Source of the DNA: Pseudomonas taiwanensis
GTDB taxonomy: Bacteria; Pseudomonadota; Gammaproteobacteria; Pseudomonadales; Pseudomonadaceae
Reading direction: 5' to 3'
DNA: 64,000 nucleotides
Assembly (NCBI RefSeq): GCF_013393345.1
Contig: NZ_QJRF01000040.1
Coordinates: forward strand, 1 to 64,000
Positions 36,357 through 46,975 of this stretch are shown here, one piece after another. Each line of letters begins with the position of its first letter. The first letter of the stretch is position 1. The position numbers and the translations under genes were made by a program. A model generated the notes under the pieces. The model was not told the DNA's origin and ran no database searches. It saw only the letters and a program-made list of their open reading frames with translations.

Positions 36357-37799
36357 TCAACGGTGGGGCGTGATCCCGACCGTCTCGTGCTCTTCGCGGC
36401 CGTAGACGTCGTCCAGGCGCGTGATGTCGTCCTCGCCGAGGTAGCTGCCGGTCTGCACCTCGATCAGCACCAGGGGAATCTTGCCGGGGTTGGAGAGGCG
36501 GTGGACCGACGTGATGGGAATGTCGGTGGACTGGTTCTCGGTGAGCAGGAAGACCTTGTCGTCACAGGTCACCTCGGCAGTGCCGGAAACCACTATCCAG
36601 TGCTCGGCGCGGTGGTGGTGCATCTGCAGCGATAGCCGGCCGCCGGGTTTCACGGTGATGTGCTTCACCTGGAAGCGTCCGCCGGTGTCCACGGAGTCGT
36701 AGTAGCCCCACGGCCGATAGACCTGGCAGTGGTTTTCGACTTCGCTGCGGCCTTCGGCCTTGAGCTTCTCGACCAGTTGCTTGACCTTCTGCACGTGATT
36801 CTTGTTGGCGACCATGATGGCGTCCTTGGTTTCCACCACCACCACGTCCTCCATGCCGATGATCGAGACCAGCTTGCCGTTGCCGTGCACCAGGCAGTTG
36901 TGGCTGTCCTGCACCACCACGTCGCCCTTGATGACATTGCCGTCGGCGTCCTTGTCGTGGACGTCCCAGATGGATGCCCAGCAGCCCACATCGCTCCAGC
37001 CGGCATCCAGGGGCACCACGCAGGCGCGCGCGGTCTTTTCCATCACCGCGTAGTCGATGGAGTTGTCAGGGCAGCAGGCAAAGGTGGCTTCGTCGATGTC
37101 GATATGGTCCTCATGGCATTTGCTGCGTTCCAGGGCCAACCGGCAGGTGTCGTGGATGTCGGATTCGTGGCGCTTCAGCTCTTCCAGGTAGCGACTGGCG
37201 CGGAACAGGAACATGCCGCTGTTCCAGAAGTAGTCGCCGGATTCGACGAATTCCCGGGCGCGCTCGGCGTTGGGTTTTTCCACGAACTGGGCGACCCGGC
37301 AGATTCCTTCAGGCAGTGCCGGATCCTGTTCGGAGCGAATGTAGCCGTAGCCGGTTTCCGGCCGGGTTGCCGGTACGCCGAACAGCACCAGCTCGCCTTG
37401 CTCGGCGGCACTGGTGGCAAGCTCCAACGCCTCGCGGAAGGCTTCCAGGTCCTCCAGGACATGGTCCGAAGGCAGGACCAGCAGCAGATCGTCGCGCCCT
37501 TCGCTGATCAGTTGCATGGCGGCCATGGCCACGGCCGGCGCGGTATTGCGGCCGAAAGGTTCGAGCACGACCGCATGGGGCGTGATCGCTATCTCGTCGA
37601 GCTGTTCCTGGACAATGAAGCGGTGGTCCTTGTTGCACACCAGGATAGGCGCTTGCATGCCATCGAATGTCAGGCGCTGGAGGGTCTGCTGGAACAGCGT
37701 GTGCTCGCCGGTGAGGGCGAGAAACTGCTTGGGAAACTGTCGGCGGGACAGCGGCCAGAGCCTTGAGCCGCTACCACCGGAAAGCACAATGGGAATCAT
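36357..37799 (-). CDS. algA: bifunctional mannose-6-phosphate isomerase / mannose-1-phosphate guanylyltransferase AlgA
   Basis: A 480-residue cytoplasmic enzyme that supplies GDP-mannose for alginate. The N-terminal nucleotidyltransferase domain starts IPIVLSGGSGSRLWPLSRR, the GTP-binding pyrophosphorylase loop. VLPSDHVLED and FVEKPNAERA are the metal and sugar-binding segments. The C-terminal ~130 residues form the type-II PMI cupin (RPWGYYDSVD, QMHHHRAEHWIVVSGTAEV). It is the last gene of the alginate operon, 50 bp after algF, and is followed by a REP pair. Confidence 0.97.
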   Translation of the reverse strand: MIPIVLSGGSGSRLWPLSRRQFPKQFLALTGEHTLFQQTLQRLTFDGMQAPILVCNKDHRFIVQEQLDEIAITPHAVVLEPFGRNTAPAVAMAAMQLISEGRDDLLLVLPSDHVLEDLEAFREALELATSAAEQGELVLFGVPATRPETGYGYIRSEQDPALPEGICRVAQFVEKPNAERAREFVESGDYFWNSGMFLFRASRYLEELKRHESDIHDTCRLALERSKCHEDHIDIDEATFACCPDNSIDYAVMEKTARACVVPLDAGWSDVGCWASIWDVHDKDADGNVIKGDVVVQDSHNCLVHGNGKLVSIIGMEDVVVVETKDAIMVANKNHVQKVKQLVEKLKAEGRSEVENHCQVYRPWGYYDSVDTGGRFQVKHITVKPGGRLSLQMHHHRAEHWIVVSGTAEVTCDDKVFLLTENQSTDIPITSVHRLSNPGKIPLVLIEVQTGSYLGEDDITRLDDVYGREEHETVGITPHR

Positions 37800-37849
37800 G
37801 GTTCATCTCCTGCTGGTGAGTTCAAAATGCCGCGCTGGGCTATGAATTT

Positions 37850-38497
37850 TCAGTTGTTGGAGAGCGGTCGCTTGACCCACACGGGAGCGAGCTTTCCGGA
37901 GCTGCCGGTGACGTACAGGCACACCACTTCACCGCGCGTGAGCGCGACCGGTTTCAGGTCGCTGACCTTCTGATTCCCGGCGAACAGCGCGAGGTTGACC
38001 TTGACCGGGTTGATTTCGCGGTCGCCGGCGCTTTGCGGCGCCACGTTCTCGACCACCGCAGTCTTGCCGTCGGCGGTTTTCACGCTGAGTGGCGTATCGG
38101 TGAGGTTCTGCACCCTGAGCAGGGCCTTCTGCTTGTTGCGGAACGGTTTTTCCTCCACCAGGCGGGGCTGGCCGCTGGGCAGGTTGACCAGGGTGTAGTA
38201 GCGATCCGCGCCGAGCTGGAGCGACATGTTCTGGCTGCCGACCTTGGCGCTGTAGTTGCCGCCCGGCATGAAGCTGAAGTCCGTGCTGGCCAGGGGGCCG
38301 ACGTCTTCAAGGCTGGCCGTGCCCACCTGGGCACTGACTTCCTGGTTGCTGGCGTTGTACAGCCGCACGAAGGTCGATCCCTTGGGTGCGGCGGGACCAT
38401 AGAGGGCGGCGTCGTCAGCCTGTACCTGCCAGCAGCAGAGGCTGGCGAACAACAGGGCACTGGAGGCGATAAGTCGAGGATGGTTGTGCGGCTTCAT
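37850..38497 (-). CDS. algF: alginate O-acetylation periplasmic protein AlgF
   Basis: A 215-residue exported protein; the known AlgF has 216. The signal peptide MKPHNHPRLIASSALLFASLCCWQVQA is followed by ALYGPAAPKGSTFVRLYNAS. It works in the periplasm with AlgI, AlgJ and AlgX to add O-acetyl groups to mannuronate. I chose the ATG at 38497, whose codon overlaps the stop of algJ (ATGA), over a long upstream extension that runs through algJ in another frame. No catalytic triad is seen, in line with a structural or adaptor role. Confidence 0.96.
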   Translation of the reverse strand: MKPHNHPRLIASSALLFASLCCWQVQADDAALYGPAAPKGSTFVRLYNASNQEVSAQVGTASLEDVGPLASTDFSFMPGGNYSAKVGSQNMSLQLGADRYYTLVNLPSGQPRLVEEKPFRNKQKALLRVQNLTDTPLSVKTADGKTAVVENVAPQSAGDREINPVKVNLALFAGNQKVSDLKPVALTRGEVVCLYVTGSSGKLAPVWVKRPLSNN

Positions 38498-39666
38498 GGT
38501 TGGCTTCTCCCGGGGGATATGGAGTCGGCGGTAACGGTCTGGTGGGGGCCGGTCGAACCGGCGGAGACCAGCTGGGCGATCCATTCCCTTTCGAACTGGC
38601 TCAGGTCGGGGGACATCGGCAGGTAGCGCTCCGGGAACTCCCAGATCACCCACTGCGGTGGGGCGTCCTTGAATGCGTCGGTTTGCAGGTACTCGAGCAT
38701 CGGCGGCAGCGGCCCTTGTCCGCTTTCCGCGAAATCGAGGATGTCGCTGCCCAGGGCCTGGCGCAGGGCACCGGGGAAGTTCCATTCGGGGTTGGCGCTG
38801 TAGCTGGTGCCGACCAGGGCCACCGGCACCTGGACATCGGCGAACAGCGCCGCTGATGCATCTGGATTCGCATCAAGCGCGTGGGTGGTGCGCGGCTTGA
38901 ACTGGTCGGGTGCTGGCAACAGGGCAGTGAACAGCGGATCGAGCGGCAGGAACCGCGCCAGATCGCCCAGGTAGGACTTGTTCGCGGCCTGTACGGTGGT
39001 GAACCGCTGGCGATCACCCGTCAGCGGTGCCTTGCGTTGCACGGCCCGCGCCACCTCCCGGGCGACCAGATCGGCACCCTGGGGTGTCCAGTGGGTGTCG
39101 GTACGCAGGAACAGCAGCCCTTTGTCCTTTTCGCGCAGCAGGCTGGCCAGCAGGTCGGGCGCGAGGATATCGGCGTGTTGCGCGGCCGCGTGCAGCCGGC
39201 GGTACAACCCGAGCTGCTGCTGGGCCGGCTGTTCTTCGTCGAGGTATTCCGGATACAGGCGTGCTTTCGCCGGCACTATCACCAGCAGCAGCTTCACACC
39301 GCGTTCTTCGAGTCGCCGGTCGATGCCCCGGATCAGGCCCAGATTGGCCTCGATCTGCTGTTCGCCACGGGGCAGGGGGTTGAACTCTTCATCGCTGAAC
39401 AGCCAGTCCTGCCGGCCCAGCACCACGCCGGGGCGGCCTTCGCCGAACAGGCTGTAGTCCAGCGCCGCCCATAGATTCGTGCCCAGGCGCTTCAGTGGGA
39501 ATTCGGCTTCGTAGTGGTCCTCTACCGCTTTGGCCATCTTGCCGTCGTGCAGGGAGGCGTTGGCCGGCAGTCGCAGGTCCAGCAGCCCGCGCACCGACCA
39601 GGCGCCCAGGACCAGCAGGACGGCGAGGAACAGGGCGATGTAGGCATTGCGGGACAAACGGATCAT
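38494..39666 (-). CDS. algJ: alginate O-acetyltransferase AlgJ
   Basis: A 390-residue SGNH-like protein anchored by one N-terminal membrane helix (YIALFLAVLLVLGAW), facing the periplasm. The catalytic Asp-His pair is in LRTDTHWTPQGADL and the Ser in VGTSYSANPEWNFPG. It transfers acetyl groups delivered across the membrane by AlgI; AlgX does the final transfer to polymer. It is separated from algI by nine bases and overlaps algF. Confidence 0.96.
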   Translation of the reverse strand: MIRLSRNAYIALFLAVLLVLGAWSVRGLLDLRLPANASLHDGKMAKAVEDHYEAEFPLKRLGTNLWAALDYSLFGEGRPGVVLGRQDWLFSDEEFNPLPRGEQQIEANLGLIRGIDRRLEERGVKLLLVIVPAKARLYPEYLDEEQPAQQQLGLYRRLHAAAQHADILAPDLLASLLREKDKGLLFLRTDTHWTPQGADLVAREVARAVQRKAPLTGDRQRFTTVQAANKSYLGDLARFLPLDPLFTALLPAPDQFKPRTTHALDANPDASAALFADVQVPVALVGTSYSANPEWNFPGALRQALGSDILDFAESGQGPLPPMLEYLQTDAFKDAPPQWVIWEFPERYLPMSPDLSQFEREWIAQLVSAGSTGPHQTVTADSISPGRSQP

Positions 39667-39675
39667 GGCTCTGCC

Positions 39676-41175
39676 TCAGAACTGGAAGTAAAGGAAGGGT
39701 GAGTAGCTCTGCGCCGAGAGCTTGAGTACCGAGGCGCAGAACAGCAGGAGCAGGAGCGGGCGCTGCACCGCGCCGACCCAGGCCAGCGCCCGTTCACCCA
39801 GGGCGCGTCGTGGCACGGGAGGCATGGGCGGCGCTTCGTCCGCGGCGGTCTCAGCGGCGACCTTCGGCGCGCCGTGGGCCAGCGGCCGTGTATAGAAATC
39901 GTGCAGCCCGAACAGCGCCAGGCTGGCGTAGGCGATCAGCAGGGTGACCAGTTGCAGGTCGGTGAAGCCGACCCGGCCGAGCTCCGACAACTGCCAGCCA
40001 CTGAAACCGAACATCGCCTGGTACATGCGTCCGGCGACGTGGAGATTCTCGGCGCGGAACAGGACCCAGCCGAGTATCACCAGCAGGAAGGTGAAAACCC
40101 ATTTCAGCGGGTTGAAACGCCGGGGCGCGGCGTCGACGCCCAGCGCGCGCTCGATGGCCAGCCAGGTGCCATGCCAGGCGCCCCAGATCACGAAGGTGAA
40201 GTTCGCGCCGTGCCAGAGGCCGCCCAGCAGCATGGTCAGGACCAGGTTGCGGTAGGTCTGGAAGGTGGTGCCGCGATTGCCGCCCAGGCTGACGTACAGG
40301 TAATCACGTAGCCAGGTCGACAGGCTGATGTGCCAGCGCCGCCAGAATTCGGTGATCGACTGGCTGATATAGGGCTGCTTGAAGTTTTCCAGGAAGCGGA
40401 AGCCCATCATCAGGCCCAGCCCGATGGCCATGTCGCTGTAGCCGGAGAAGTCGAAGTACAGCTGCGCGGTGTAGGCCAGGGCGCCGAGCCAGGCATCCGC
40501 CGCACTGGGGTTTTCCAGGGCGAAGCAGTGGCTGACCAGCGGCGCCAGCGTGTCGGCGATGAAAACCTTCTTGATGAAACCCTGCATGAAGCGCGTACAG
40601 CCCTCGGCGAATTTGTCGAGGCTGTGGGTGCGATGGTGGAACTGGCCGGCAAGGTCGCGGAAGCGCAGCACCGGGCCGGCGATGAGGTGCGGGAAGATCG
40701 CCACGAAGGCTGCGAAGTCGATGAGCCGGTGGGTTGCCGGCGTGTCGCCACGGTACACGTCGATGATGTAGCTGATGGATTCGAAGATGTAGAACGAAAT
40801 ACCGATGGGCAGGAGGATGTGGGTGAGCACGAAGGGCGCCATCCCCAGGGAGGTGATGATGGCGTTGAGGCTGTCGACGCCGAAGTTGGCGTACTTGAAG
40901 TAGCCGAGGACGCAGAGGTCGACCACTACGCCGAGCGTCAGCCAGTGTCGCGCGGGTTTCGTGCGTACGCCGGCCGCGCCGATGCGCAGACCGATCCAGT
41001 AGTTGAAGATCGTGACCGCCGCGAACAGCGCCAGGAAGTCGACTCGCCACCAGGCGTAGAAGAGATAGCTGGCGATCAGCAGCAGCAGGTTGTGAAAACG
41101 CGGCCCGCTCAGGTAGTACAAGCCGAGGAAGGTCGGCAGGAACAGGAACAGGAATACGTTGGATGAAAACACCAT
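39676..41175 (-). CDS. algI: membrane-bound O-acyltransferase AlgI
   Basis: A 499-residue MBOAT integral membrane protein with about eleven helices. It starts at MVFSSNVFLFLFLP, preceded by GGAGGAAA; the in-frame ATG five codons upstream overlaps that ribosome binding site and is less likely. MBOAT core residues are visible: FWRRWHISLSTWLRDYLYV and the conserved His in GGLWHGANFTFVIWG. It takes acetyl from a cytoplasmic donor across the inner membrane to AlgJ/AlgX. Confidence 0.97.
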   Translation of the reverse strand: MVFSSNVFLFLFLPTFLGLYYLSGPRFHNLLLLIASYLFYAWWRVDFLALFAAVTIFNYWIGLRIGAAGVRTKPARHWLTLGVVVDLCVLGYFKYANFGVDSLNAIITSLGMAPFVLTHILLPIGISFYIFESISYIIDVYRGDTPATHRLIDFAAFVAIFPHLIAGPVLRFRDLAGQFHHRTHSLDKFAEGCTRFMQGFIKKVFIADTLAPLVSHCFALENPSAADAWLGALAYTAQLYFDFSGYSDMAIGLGLMMGFRFLENFKQPYISQSITEFWRRWHISLSTWLRDYLYVSLGGNRGTTFQTYRNLVLTMLLGGLWHGANFTFVIWGAWHGTWLAIERALGVDAAPRRFNPLKWVFTFLLVILGWVLFRAENLHVAGRMYQAMFGFSGWQLSELGRVGFTDLQLVTLLIAYASLALFGLHDFYTRPLAHGAPKVAAETAADEAPPMPPVPRRALGERALAWVGAVQRPLLLLLFCASVLKLSAQSYSPFLYFQF

Positions 41176-41333
41176 CCGCGTTTCCTCCATTGAAGAACTG
41201 TCAGGGCCAAGCGGCCCACCCGTTTCTCCCCTGGTTCAAGGTGTTGCGCCCGTCGCTTCTTGGGTTGCGATCGGGTTACCGCCTGTCTCTGTCACGTCCT
41301 TCACCGCGCCCGCCGTGCGCAGCCCCGTGACGG

Positions 41334-42443
41334 TCAACCGTTGTTCGATTTCTCCGCCGCTTTCGGGTCGAACAGCCGCGTCAGGTCACCGCCGAGGCGG
41401 AAATTCATGAGCGGCTGCATGGAGTGTTTCCACTTGAGGGTTTCATCGCTGCAGCGATAGAGCGTGCAGTAGGGCTCCAGCCAGGTGAACTTGCCGTTCT
41501 CCTTGAGCTCGCCAACGGACTGGCCTGTACCGGTCTTGTCCGCAAACACATCAGGGTCTTCGACGCCCTGCATCACCCGCTCGGCAAGCCGGCGCAGCGC
41601 GGCATTGTGGTCATCGCGCAAATCGACGCCATTGGCCTGGGCGAACGCCGCGACCATCGCCAAGGGCGGCAGGCTGTAGTTGTGGTAGGCGAGGGCGCGT
41701 TTTTGCCGCCGGAGTTCGTTGGGCAGGAAACCATCGGCGTCGACCTGGCCGGCGGCAACCTGGAACTGTTTCACCGACCAGTCGAACAGGTCGCGGCGGT
41801 CGGTCGCCACGGCGCTGGCCATGACCGACCAGGCGGCCCAGTAGGAGTGATTGTTGATCTCCTTGAGCGGCAGGTTGCTCCAGTCCTTGACCGTCTGCTC
41901 GGCCAGTCGGGCGAACCAGGCCTCGATCTCCTGGCTCTGCCGGGCGTAAGGCGCCAGTGGACGTGAGCGGGAGAATTTCAGCCGCAACCAGGCCGAGGAC
42001 ATGCTGCCCAGCGCCCATTTGCGCATGGACTTGCCGGTGTGATTGAAGTCGGTGGAGAGCAGGGCGCCGGCGCGGGACCAGTCACCGAGCCACTGCAGGG
42101 TGCATTGCAGGCTCTCCGGCTTGGCGTCGCGCATGTAGCGCATCACCTGCTTGTTGACTCCGCGTTCGAGGTCGTTGATGGCCTTGGTCTTCTCGCGGAA
42201 GTCCTTCTCGGCGTCGCGGTTCAGCGTTGCACGGGCCTTGTTCGAGCCTTCGTACTTGCTGCGGAACACCAGGGCGCTGGTGTAGGGCGGCGGCGTGGGC
42301 TGGTCGCACTTGCGCGGCTCGACTTTCCTGTCCTTCTCGATGGCCGCGTAGTAACCGGGCGGCGGCACCAGGCCGGCGCCCAGCGTCGCTGCCGGTACCA
42401 GCAGGAGCGGAAGGAGAAGAAACAGGCCGGCTGAGCGCATCAT
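41334..42443 (-). CDS. algL: periplasmic alginate lyase AlgL
   Basis: A 369-residue polysaccharide lyase family 5 protein. The signal peptide is [23 protein letters not shown] and the mature protein starts [10 protein letters not shown]. Catalytic and substrate residues sit in [10 protein letters not shown] (Lys), NNHSYWAAW (Asn/His), RALAYHNY (Arg/Tyr). It degrades alginate that escapes into the periplasm by beta-elimination. Two adjacent ATG codons are possible (42443 or 42440; GAGGA upstream). It follows algX by seven bases, and a 158-bp gap with no visible gene separates it from algI. Confidence 0.95.
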   Translation of the reverse strand: MMRSAGLFLLLPLLLVPAATLGAGLVPPPGYYAAIEKDRKVEPRKCDQPTPPPYTSALVFRSKYEGSNKARATLNRDAEKDFREKTKAINDLERGVNKQVMRYMRDAKPESLQCTLQWLGDWSRAGALLSTDFNHTGKSMRKWALGSMSSAWLRLKFSRSRPLAPYARQSQEIEAWFARLAEQTVKDWSNLPLKEINNHSYWAAWSVMASAVATDRRDLFDWSVKQFQVAAGQVDADGFLPNELRRQKRALAYHNYSLPPLAMVAAFAQANGVDLRDDHNAALRRLAERVMQGVEDPDVFADKTGTGQSVGELKENGKFTWLEPYCTLYRCSDETLKWKHSMQPLMNFRLGGDLTRLFDPKAAEKSNNG

Positions 42444-42450
42444 CGGGTCC

Positions 42451-43872
42451 TCACGGCTCGGTCTGGGCGGTGTGTTGGGCCGGACCGGCATTGCGATTGC
42501 GCTGGCAGACCTTCACTTCGACTTCCTGCGGCGGGCTGCCTGCAGGCGGGCCCTGCAGCTCCAGGGACAGCAGGACCATGTCGGCCCAGTCCGAATCGGT
42601 GCGCAGCTCGAAGGCGAAGCGGCCATCGGTGTCGACAGTCTTCGGCTTGTCGAGCTTGAGGGTTTCGCGCCGGCCGTTGAGGTGCCAGAGGGTCGCTTGC
42701 ATGGTTTTCACCGTGGGATCGGCGTAGCGCACATCCACCTGATACTGCGCGTTGCGCACGTTCTTCAGGCCACCGCCGCCATTGACCAGGACCTCGTTGG
42801 TGCCCGGCCGCAGCTTGGTCTTCGCCGAGAGCACCGCCGGCTTGCCGACGCAGCCGTTGTCGAGCATGGCGAACAGCTGCCGGTAGGTACTTTCCTGGTC
42901 GAGACGGTAGAGCGGGGAGAACTCCCAGATGATGATCTTCGGCGGGTTTTCGCGGAACTCCTTGCTACCCAGCAATTGCAGCAGGGCGCCTTCGAAGCCG
43001 CCGCCCGGTACGGCGGCGTTGTAGATGTCGGCGCTCAGGTATTCGGAGAGGAAGCCGTCGAAGTTGTAGTTCTGCGCGCTCTGGCTGGTACCAATCAGGT
43101 AGATCTGCGGATCGCCGGCCTCGCTGAACAGCGCTTCACCGTCGCTTGCGTCCTTGGGTTCGGTGGCGAACTGGTCCATGTACTCGATGGCATAACTGCC
43201 CCCGCAGAGCTGGGAGGCGACGTTGTGCAGCGTGCCTTTCTTGCCCATGCGCCCGACCACCTTGCTGGCGAATTCCCGCTTGGGAATGCCCTTGTAGGCG
43301 GGCATCTGCTTGACCGTCTCGGCCACCAGCTTGGCGGTGCGCTGTGCGCCATAGGGCGTCCAGTGCTGGTCGCCGCGGAAGAAGAAGGCGTGGTCTTCCT
43401 GCTCATTGGCCAGCACCGAAAGATCGGGAACGGTGTAACCCATGTCGCGGAAGCGACCGAGCATGGCGCGGTAGTTGGTCAGAGCGCGCTGGTAGTTGAA
43501 GCTGGCCATTTCCGCCGGGTCGAGCTTGTTGCGATTGATCAGGCCACGGGTCGGTTGATAGACCATCACCAGTTCGATGCCCTTGCGCTGGAAGGCGTCG
43601 TGCAGCTGTTGCAGGCGTCGATAGCCGGCGGAGGTGGTCTGGAACTCGGTGCGCAGGTCTTCGCGGGTGCGGAACAGCCAGTCGCCCTGGGCTTCCACCA
43701 GGGTGACGAAGTTCTGCTGGTAGCTGGTGGTGTAGCGGCTGGCGTCGTGCGCCGCCGGGCAGAGACTGCAGCAGGGTGCCGCGTGGTAGACCGGGCCCTC
43801 GGCCTGTACCGTGCCGGCTGTGGCGAGCAGCAGGAGCGCCAGTGGCAGGTGCATCGATTGGCTTGCGTTCAT
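42451..43872 (-). CDS. algX: alginate acetyltransferase/scaffold AlgX
   Basis: A 473-residue periplasmic protein: signal peptide to about residue 25 ([11 protein letters not shown]), SGNH-like catalytic domain ([11 protein letters not shown] with Asp/His; [15 protein letters not shown] with Ser) and a C-terminal carbohydrate-binding module. It performs terminal O-acetylation of alginate and ties AlgK/MucD-type partners to the export complex. I chose the ATG at 43872 (TGAGG nine bases upstream) over a TTG three codons earlier. It lies 11 bp after algG. Confidence 0.96.
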   Translation of the reverse strand: MNASQSMHLPLALLLLATAGTVQAEGPVYHAAPCCSLCPAAHDASRYTTSYQQNFVTLVEAQGDWLFRTREDLRTEFQTTSAGYRRLQQLHDAFQRKGIELVMVYQPTRGLINRNKLDPAEMASFNYQRALTNYRAMLGRFRDMGYTVPDLSVLANEQEDHAFFFRGDQHWTPYGAQRTAKLVAETVKQMPAYKGIPKREFASKVVGRMGKKGTLHNVASQLCGGSYAIEYMDQFATEPKDASDGEALFSEAGDPQIYLIGTSQSAQNYNFDGFLSEYLSADIYNAAVPGGGFEGALLQLLGSKEFRENPPKIIIWEFSPLYRLDQESTYRQLFAMLDNGCVGKPAVLSAKTKLRPGTNEVLVNGGGGLKNVRNAQYQVDVRYADPTVKTMQATLWHLNGRRETLKLDKPKTVDTDGRFAFELRTDSDWADMVLLSLELQGPPAGSPPQEVEVKVCQRNRNAGPAQHTAQTEP

Positions 43873-43883
43873 GGTGCTCAACC

Positions 43884-45458
43884 TCAGGGTTGAAGTTTGG
43901 TCCCACTGTCTACCAGGTCGATCCGGACGGCTTTCTGCTGGCGTACCAGCAGGTCGAGGATTTCTTCCTGGCGTTCGCCGAGAATGCCGCTGAAGGTGAT
44001 GCCCGACGTCTTGCCCGGGATCGACATGTCCACCCGGTACAGCTCGAGGGACAGCGGCGTGTCCACCGCCAGCGGGCCGCTGCCGTTACCGGCAAGCTGG
44101 CCGCCGACCACGACCATCGACACCTTGGTTTCGTAAGGGTCGAGCTTGAGGTCGCGGTGCTGGTCGGTGAGGTCCTTGATATGCCCGTACACGCCGCTCA
44201 GGCCGTTGCCGAGGACGAGGTTCTCGTACAGGCGGATGTTCACGCTGTTGCGCAGGCGGATGCCGTGGCGCGTATTGCCGACGACCTTGTTGCCCCACAG
44301 GAGGTTGTTCGAACTCTCGTAGAGGGTGATGCCGTCGGCCTCGTTCTGGAACACCTCGTTATAGGCCAGCACGTTATTGGTGCTGTCGCGGTCGAGGACG
44401 ATGCCGGAAATCTTGTTGTCGAAGATCTGGTTGTTGAAGATCCAGCTGTCGTTCACTTCGCGGGAAATGATCAGGCCGTGCTTCTTGTGGGTGCCGGAGA
44501 TGGTGTTGTGGGCAATGATCAGGCGATGGGAACGGTCGTGGGGGTCGATGCCGTAGACCTGGTTGTCGCGGTAGGTGTTGCCCTTGATCACGACATCGTC
44601 GGCCTCGAAGCAATAGAAGCCGAACCACATGTCGCTGAATTCCGAGTCCAGCAACCAGGCGCTCGGCGCGGTGCGGCCCATGCGCTTGCGCATCGAGGGC
44701 GTGTACTGGGAAATGCTCAGGCCATAGGACTTGTCGCCGTTGTAGCCCAGGTTGCTGAAGCGGCTCTTGACGATATAGGTCTCGGTGCCACCCCAGGACA
44801 GCACGAACGGGCGGAACTCCTTGTCCTTGCGGAACACCGAAGCGGCGTTGGCCTTTTCATTCCAGCCGATGAGGGTGCTGTCGGTCACGAACAGCTTGCC
44901 GTCGTTGACCAGGAACGCGCCGCGGTCCTGGGACAGGCGCAGGGTCGTCTTGTCGATGTGCAGGGTGGCGCCGCGCGCAACGACTATGGGCAGGCGAGCC
45001 AGGTAGGTGTCGTCTCCGGTGGCGCGAAAATACTGTTTGGGCAGTTTCTTGGCCAGGGTCGCCAGGTCGACGTAACCGCCTTCGATGAAGATCGCCTGGG
45101 GCATGCCGCCCTGACGCCGAACCCATTCGGCGAGGCGGTTGTTGCCACCGACGAACTGCTTGAGGACAGGCTGCTGGAGCATCCGGCGGGTGCTGACGCG
45201 GCCAGGCTTGCTGCGCTTGATCTTGTCCTGGACAGCGTTGGCGGTGTAACCGGAAAGGTCAGGAAGCTTGGGCGCGCTGAGGGTCAGCTTTTCTGTGGGT
45301 GAACTGGTAACGGTGTAAGTCGGGGCCGGCGGGGCGGCCGCGGTGGTTTTCTTCGCGGAGGAAGAGCTCGGTGACGCGGCCAACACGATACTGGTCAGCA
45401 GTGAGCCGACCAGCAGGGGTAAGGCCAGGGAGCAGATATTGCGCCACCGGCTGTTCAT
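43884..45458 (-). CDS. algG: mannuronan C5-epimerase AlgG
   Basis: A 524-residue periplasmic enzyme that converts some mannuronate residues in the polymer to guluronate. A signal sequence (ICSLALPLLVGSLLTSIVLAA) is followed by a Ser/Ala/Pro-rich linker and a right-handed beta-helix with repeated Asn/Ile rungs (NNQIFDNKISGIVLDRDS, NEADGITLYESSNNLLWGN). The catalytic motif is YGIDPHDRSHR. It lies 14 bp after algE. Confidence 0.97.
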   Translation of the reverse strand: MNSRWRNICSLALPLLVGSLLTSIVLAASPSSSSAKKTTAAAPPAPTYTVTSSPTEKLTLSAPKLPDLSGYTANAVQDKIKRSKPGRVSTRRMLQQPVLKQFVGGNNRLAEWVRRQGGMPQAIFIEGGYVDLATLAKKLPKQYFRATGDDTYLARLPIVVARGATLHIDKTTLRLSQDRGAFLVNDGKLFVTDSTLIGWNEKANAASVFRKDKEFRPFVLSWGGTETYIVKSRFSNLGYNGDKSYGLSISQYTPSMRKRMGRTAPSAWLLDSEFSDMWFGFYCFEADDVVIKGNTYRDNQVYGIDPHDRSHRLIIAHNTISGTHKKHGLIISREVNDSWIFNNQIFDNKISGIVLDRDSTNNVLAYNEVFQNEADGITLYESSNNLLWGNKVVGNTRHGIRLRNSVNIRLYENLVLGNGLSGVYGHIKDLTDQHRDLKLDPYETKVSMVVVGGQLAGNGSGPLAVDTPLSLELYRVDMSIPGKTSGITFSGILGERQEEILDLLVRQQKAVRIDLVDSGTKLQP

Positions 45459-45472
45459 TCATCACCCTCCCA

Positions 45473-46921
45473 TCAGAAGCGCCAGATCACATCCACGAAG
45501 GCCCTGTGCATGCTGGAGTCGACGTTGCTGCCATCGTAGGCATCGCCCGCGAAGAACAGACCGCCACGGAAACGCACCAGCGCCGAGGGTTCGTCGATGG
45601 CCTGGCTCATGGATTCCGGCAACAGGCCTTCCTTGAAGTACTTGGTCAGCACCAGGTCGACCTCCTGGCCGATGTCCTTGTCGTCCGAGGTCAGCGCCGC
45701 GTTGATGCCGCTGTCACCCACCGGCTGGTCGCCATCGTCGCGCCAGAAGCGGTGGTAGACCAGGCTCGCGTCGTACTCATCGCGCAGCTGCCAGGAACCG
45801 AACAGGGTTGCGACCTGCAGGTTGCTCAGCTCGCCACGGAACGCCTCGCCGAAACGGTGCACCCGCGAACGCGTGCCGGTGAAGCTGTTGCGGTTGCTTT
45901 CCAGACCGGTCTGCTGGAAGTTCTCGTCGCCGTCATCACCGCCGCCACTGCCTTGTGCATAGGCAATGCCGGCCTGCCAGTTCGGATCGAGGCGGAAGCG
46001 CACGCCGAGGTCGGTACCCCAGGCACTGACATCGGCGCTCTGCTTGCCGCTGGCGATGGGTTGACCGCCGGGACCTGCGGCGGTCAGCAACTGGTCGCGG
46101 TCGCCATCCAGCCAGATCAGGCTGGCCCAGTAGTTGATCGCATTCTCGTTGCGCCAGTTGAAGGCATCGCTATTGGCTTGCAGGCCGACCCAGGTCAGGT
46201 CACCGGTGGTGTCCTTGTCCAGATCGTCGACGACTTCGCCGGGGCTCGGCAGGTCGCCGTCGTCACGGCTGTGGTGGACGTTGAGACCCACCCAGTGGCC
46301 CGGCGTCCATTGCGTGGCGATATCGCCGTAGATGTGCAGACGGTCTTCGTCTTCCGGCGCCAGCTCGTCGATATCAGTGCGGTACTCGGAGAAGCGCTCA
46401 GCCAGGCCCAGGTGCGCGCGGAGCAGGGTGGTATCGAAGGTCCAGTTCAGGGCTTCGATATTGGTGTCGCGCCAGAGGCTGTCGTCATTGCGCAGGCGCT
46501 GGCGGCCGAAGCGCATTTCCTCGCCGGGGTAGGCCGTAAGGCCGCCATAGCCGATCCAGAACTCGCGCATGGCCAGGTAGCTGTCGTCGGCCTGGCGATC
46601 GTTGTTACCGCCGCCACCGGTGTCTTCCTCGAGATCGGTGCTCTGCAGGGTGTCCGTTTCGATGGTGTCGGTAGCCGCCACCGCTTGCGCCATGGCGTAG
46701 GCGCTCCAGTCTCCCCGCTGGAAGAACAGCCACGGCCGCACATCGATACCTATACCACTGACATCCCCGCCGTTGCGGGTACCCAGGTCCCGGTCGTCTT
46801 CCGACTGGGCGGTGACCTTAATATCGACTCCAAATGGTTTTTCGGGTGCTTCCGCCCACGCTGAAGCGCCGTGAATCAGCGGAAGTGCCAGGCCAACGCG
46901 AATCCATTTTTCTAGTTTCAT
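45473..46921 (-). CDS. algE: alginate outer-membrane export porin AlgE
   Basis: A 482-residue beta-barrel. The signal peptide [23 protein letters not shown] is followed by strands rich in Arg and acidic loops ([43 protein letters not shown]). The protein ends in Phe (VDVIWRF). It forms the selective outer-membrane channel for the alginate polyanion. Its gene starts 54 bp after algK. The loop [12 protein letters not shown] is low-complexity and may vary among species. Confidence 0.96.
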   Translation of the reverse strand: MKLEKWIRVGLALPLIHGASAWAEAPEKPFGVDIKVTAQSEDDRDLGTRNGGDVSGIGIDVRPWLFFQRGDWSAYAMAQAVAATDTIETDTLQSTDLEEDTGGGGNNDRQADDSYLAMREFWIGYGGLTAYPGEEMRFGRQRLRNDDSLWRDTNIEALNWTFDTTLLRAHLGLAERFSEYRTDIDELAPEDEDRLHIYGDIATQWTPGHWVGLNVHHSRDDGDLPSPGEVVDDLDKDTTGDLTWVGLQANSDAFNWRNENAINYWASLIWLDGDRDQLLTAAGPGGQPIASGKQSADVSAWGTDLGVRFRLDPNWQAGIAYAQGSGGGDDGDENFQQTGLESNRNSFTGTRSRVHRFGEAFRGELSNLQVATLFGSWQLRDEYDASLVYHRFWRDDGDQPVGDSGINAALTSDDKDIGQEVDLVLTKYFKEGLLPESMSQAIDEPSALVRFRGGLFFAGDAYDGSNVDSSMHRAFVDVIWRF

Positions 46922-46975
46922 GGTCTTATCCAGTAGGGACGAAGGTCGGAGAAACTCCCGACGGCCGCCTGGCTG

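Noticed and set aside
36660-37766. Long open frame antisense to algA, and similar long antisense frames across the alginate operon
   Set aside because: High GC content keeps opposite frames open. The translations are low-complexity (His/Ala/Arg-rich) with no family features, whereas the alg genes on the other strand are certain.
38498-38785. N-terminal extension of AlgF
   Set aside because: The added residues lie inside algJ in another frame; the signal peptide begins exactly at the ATG that overlaps the algJ stop.
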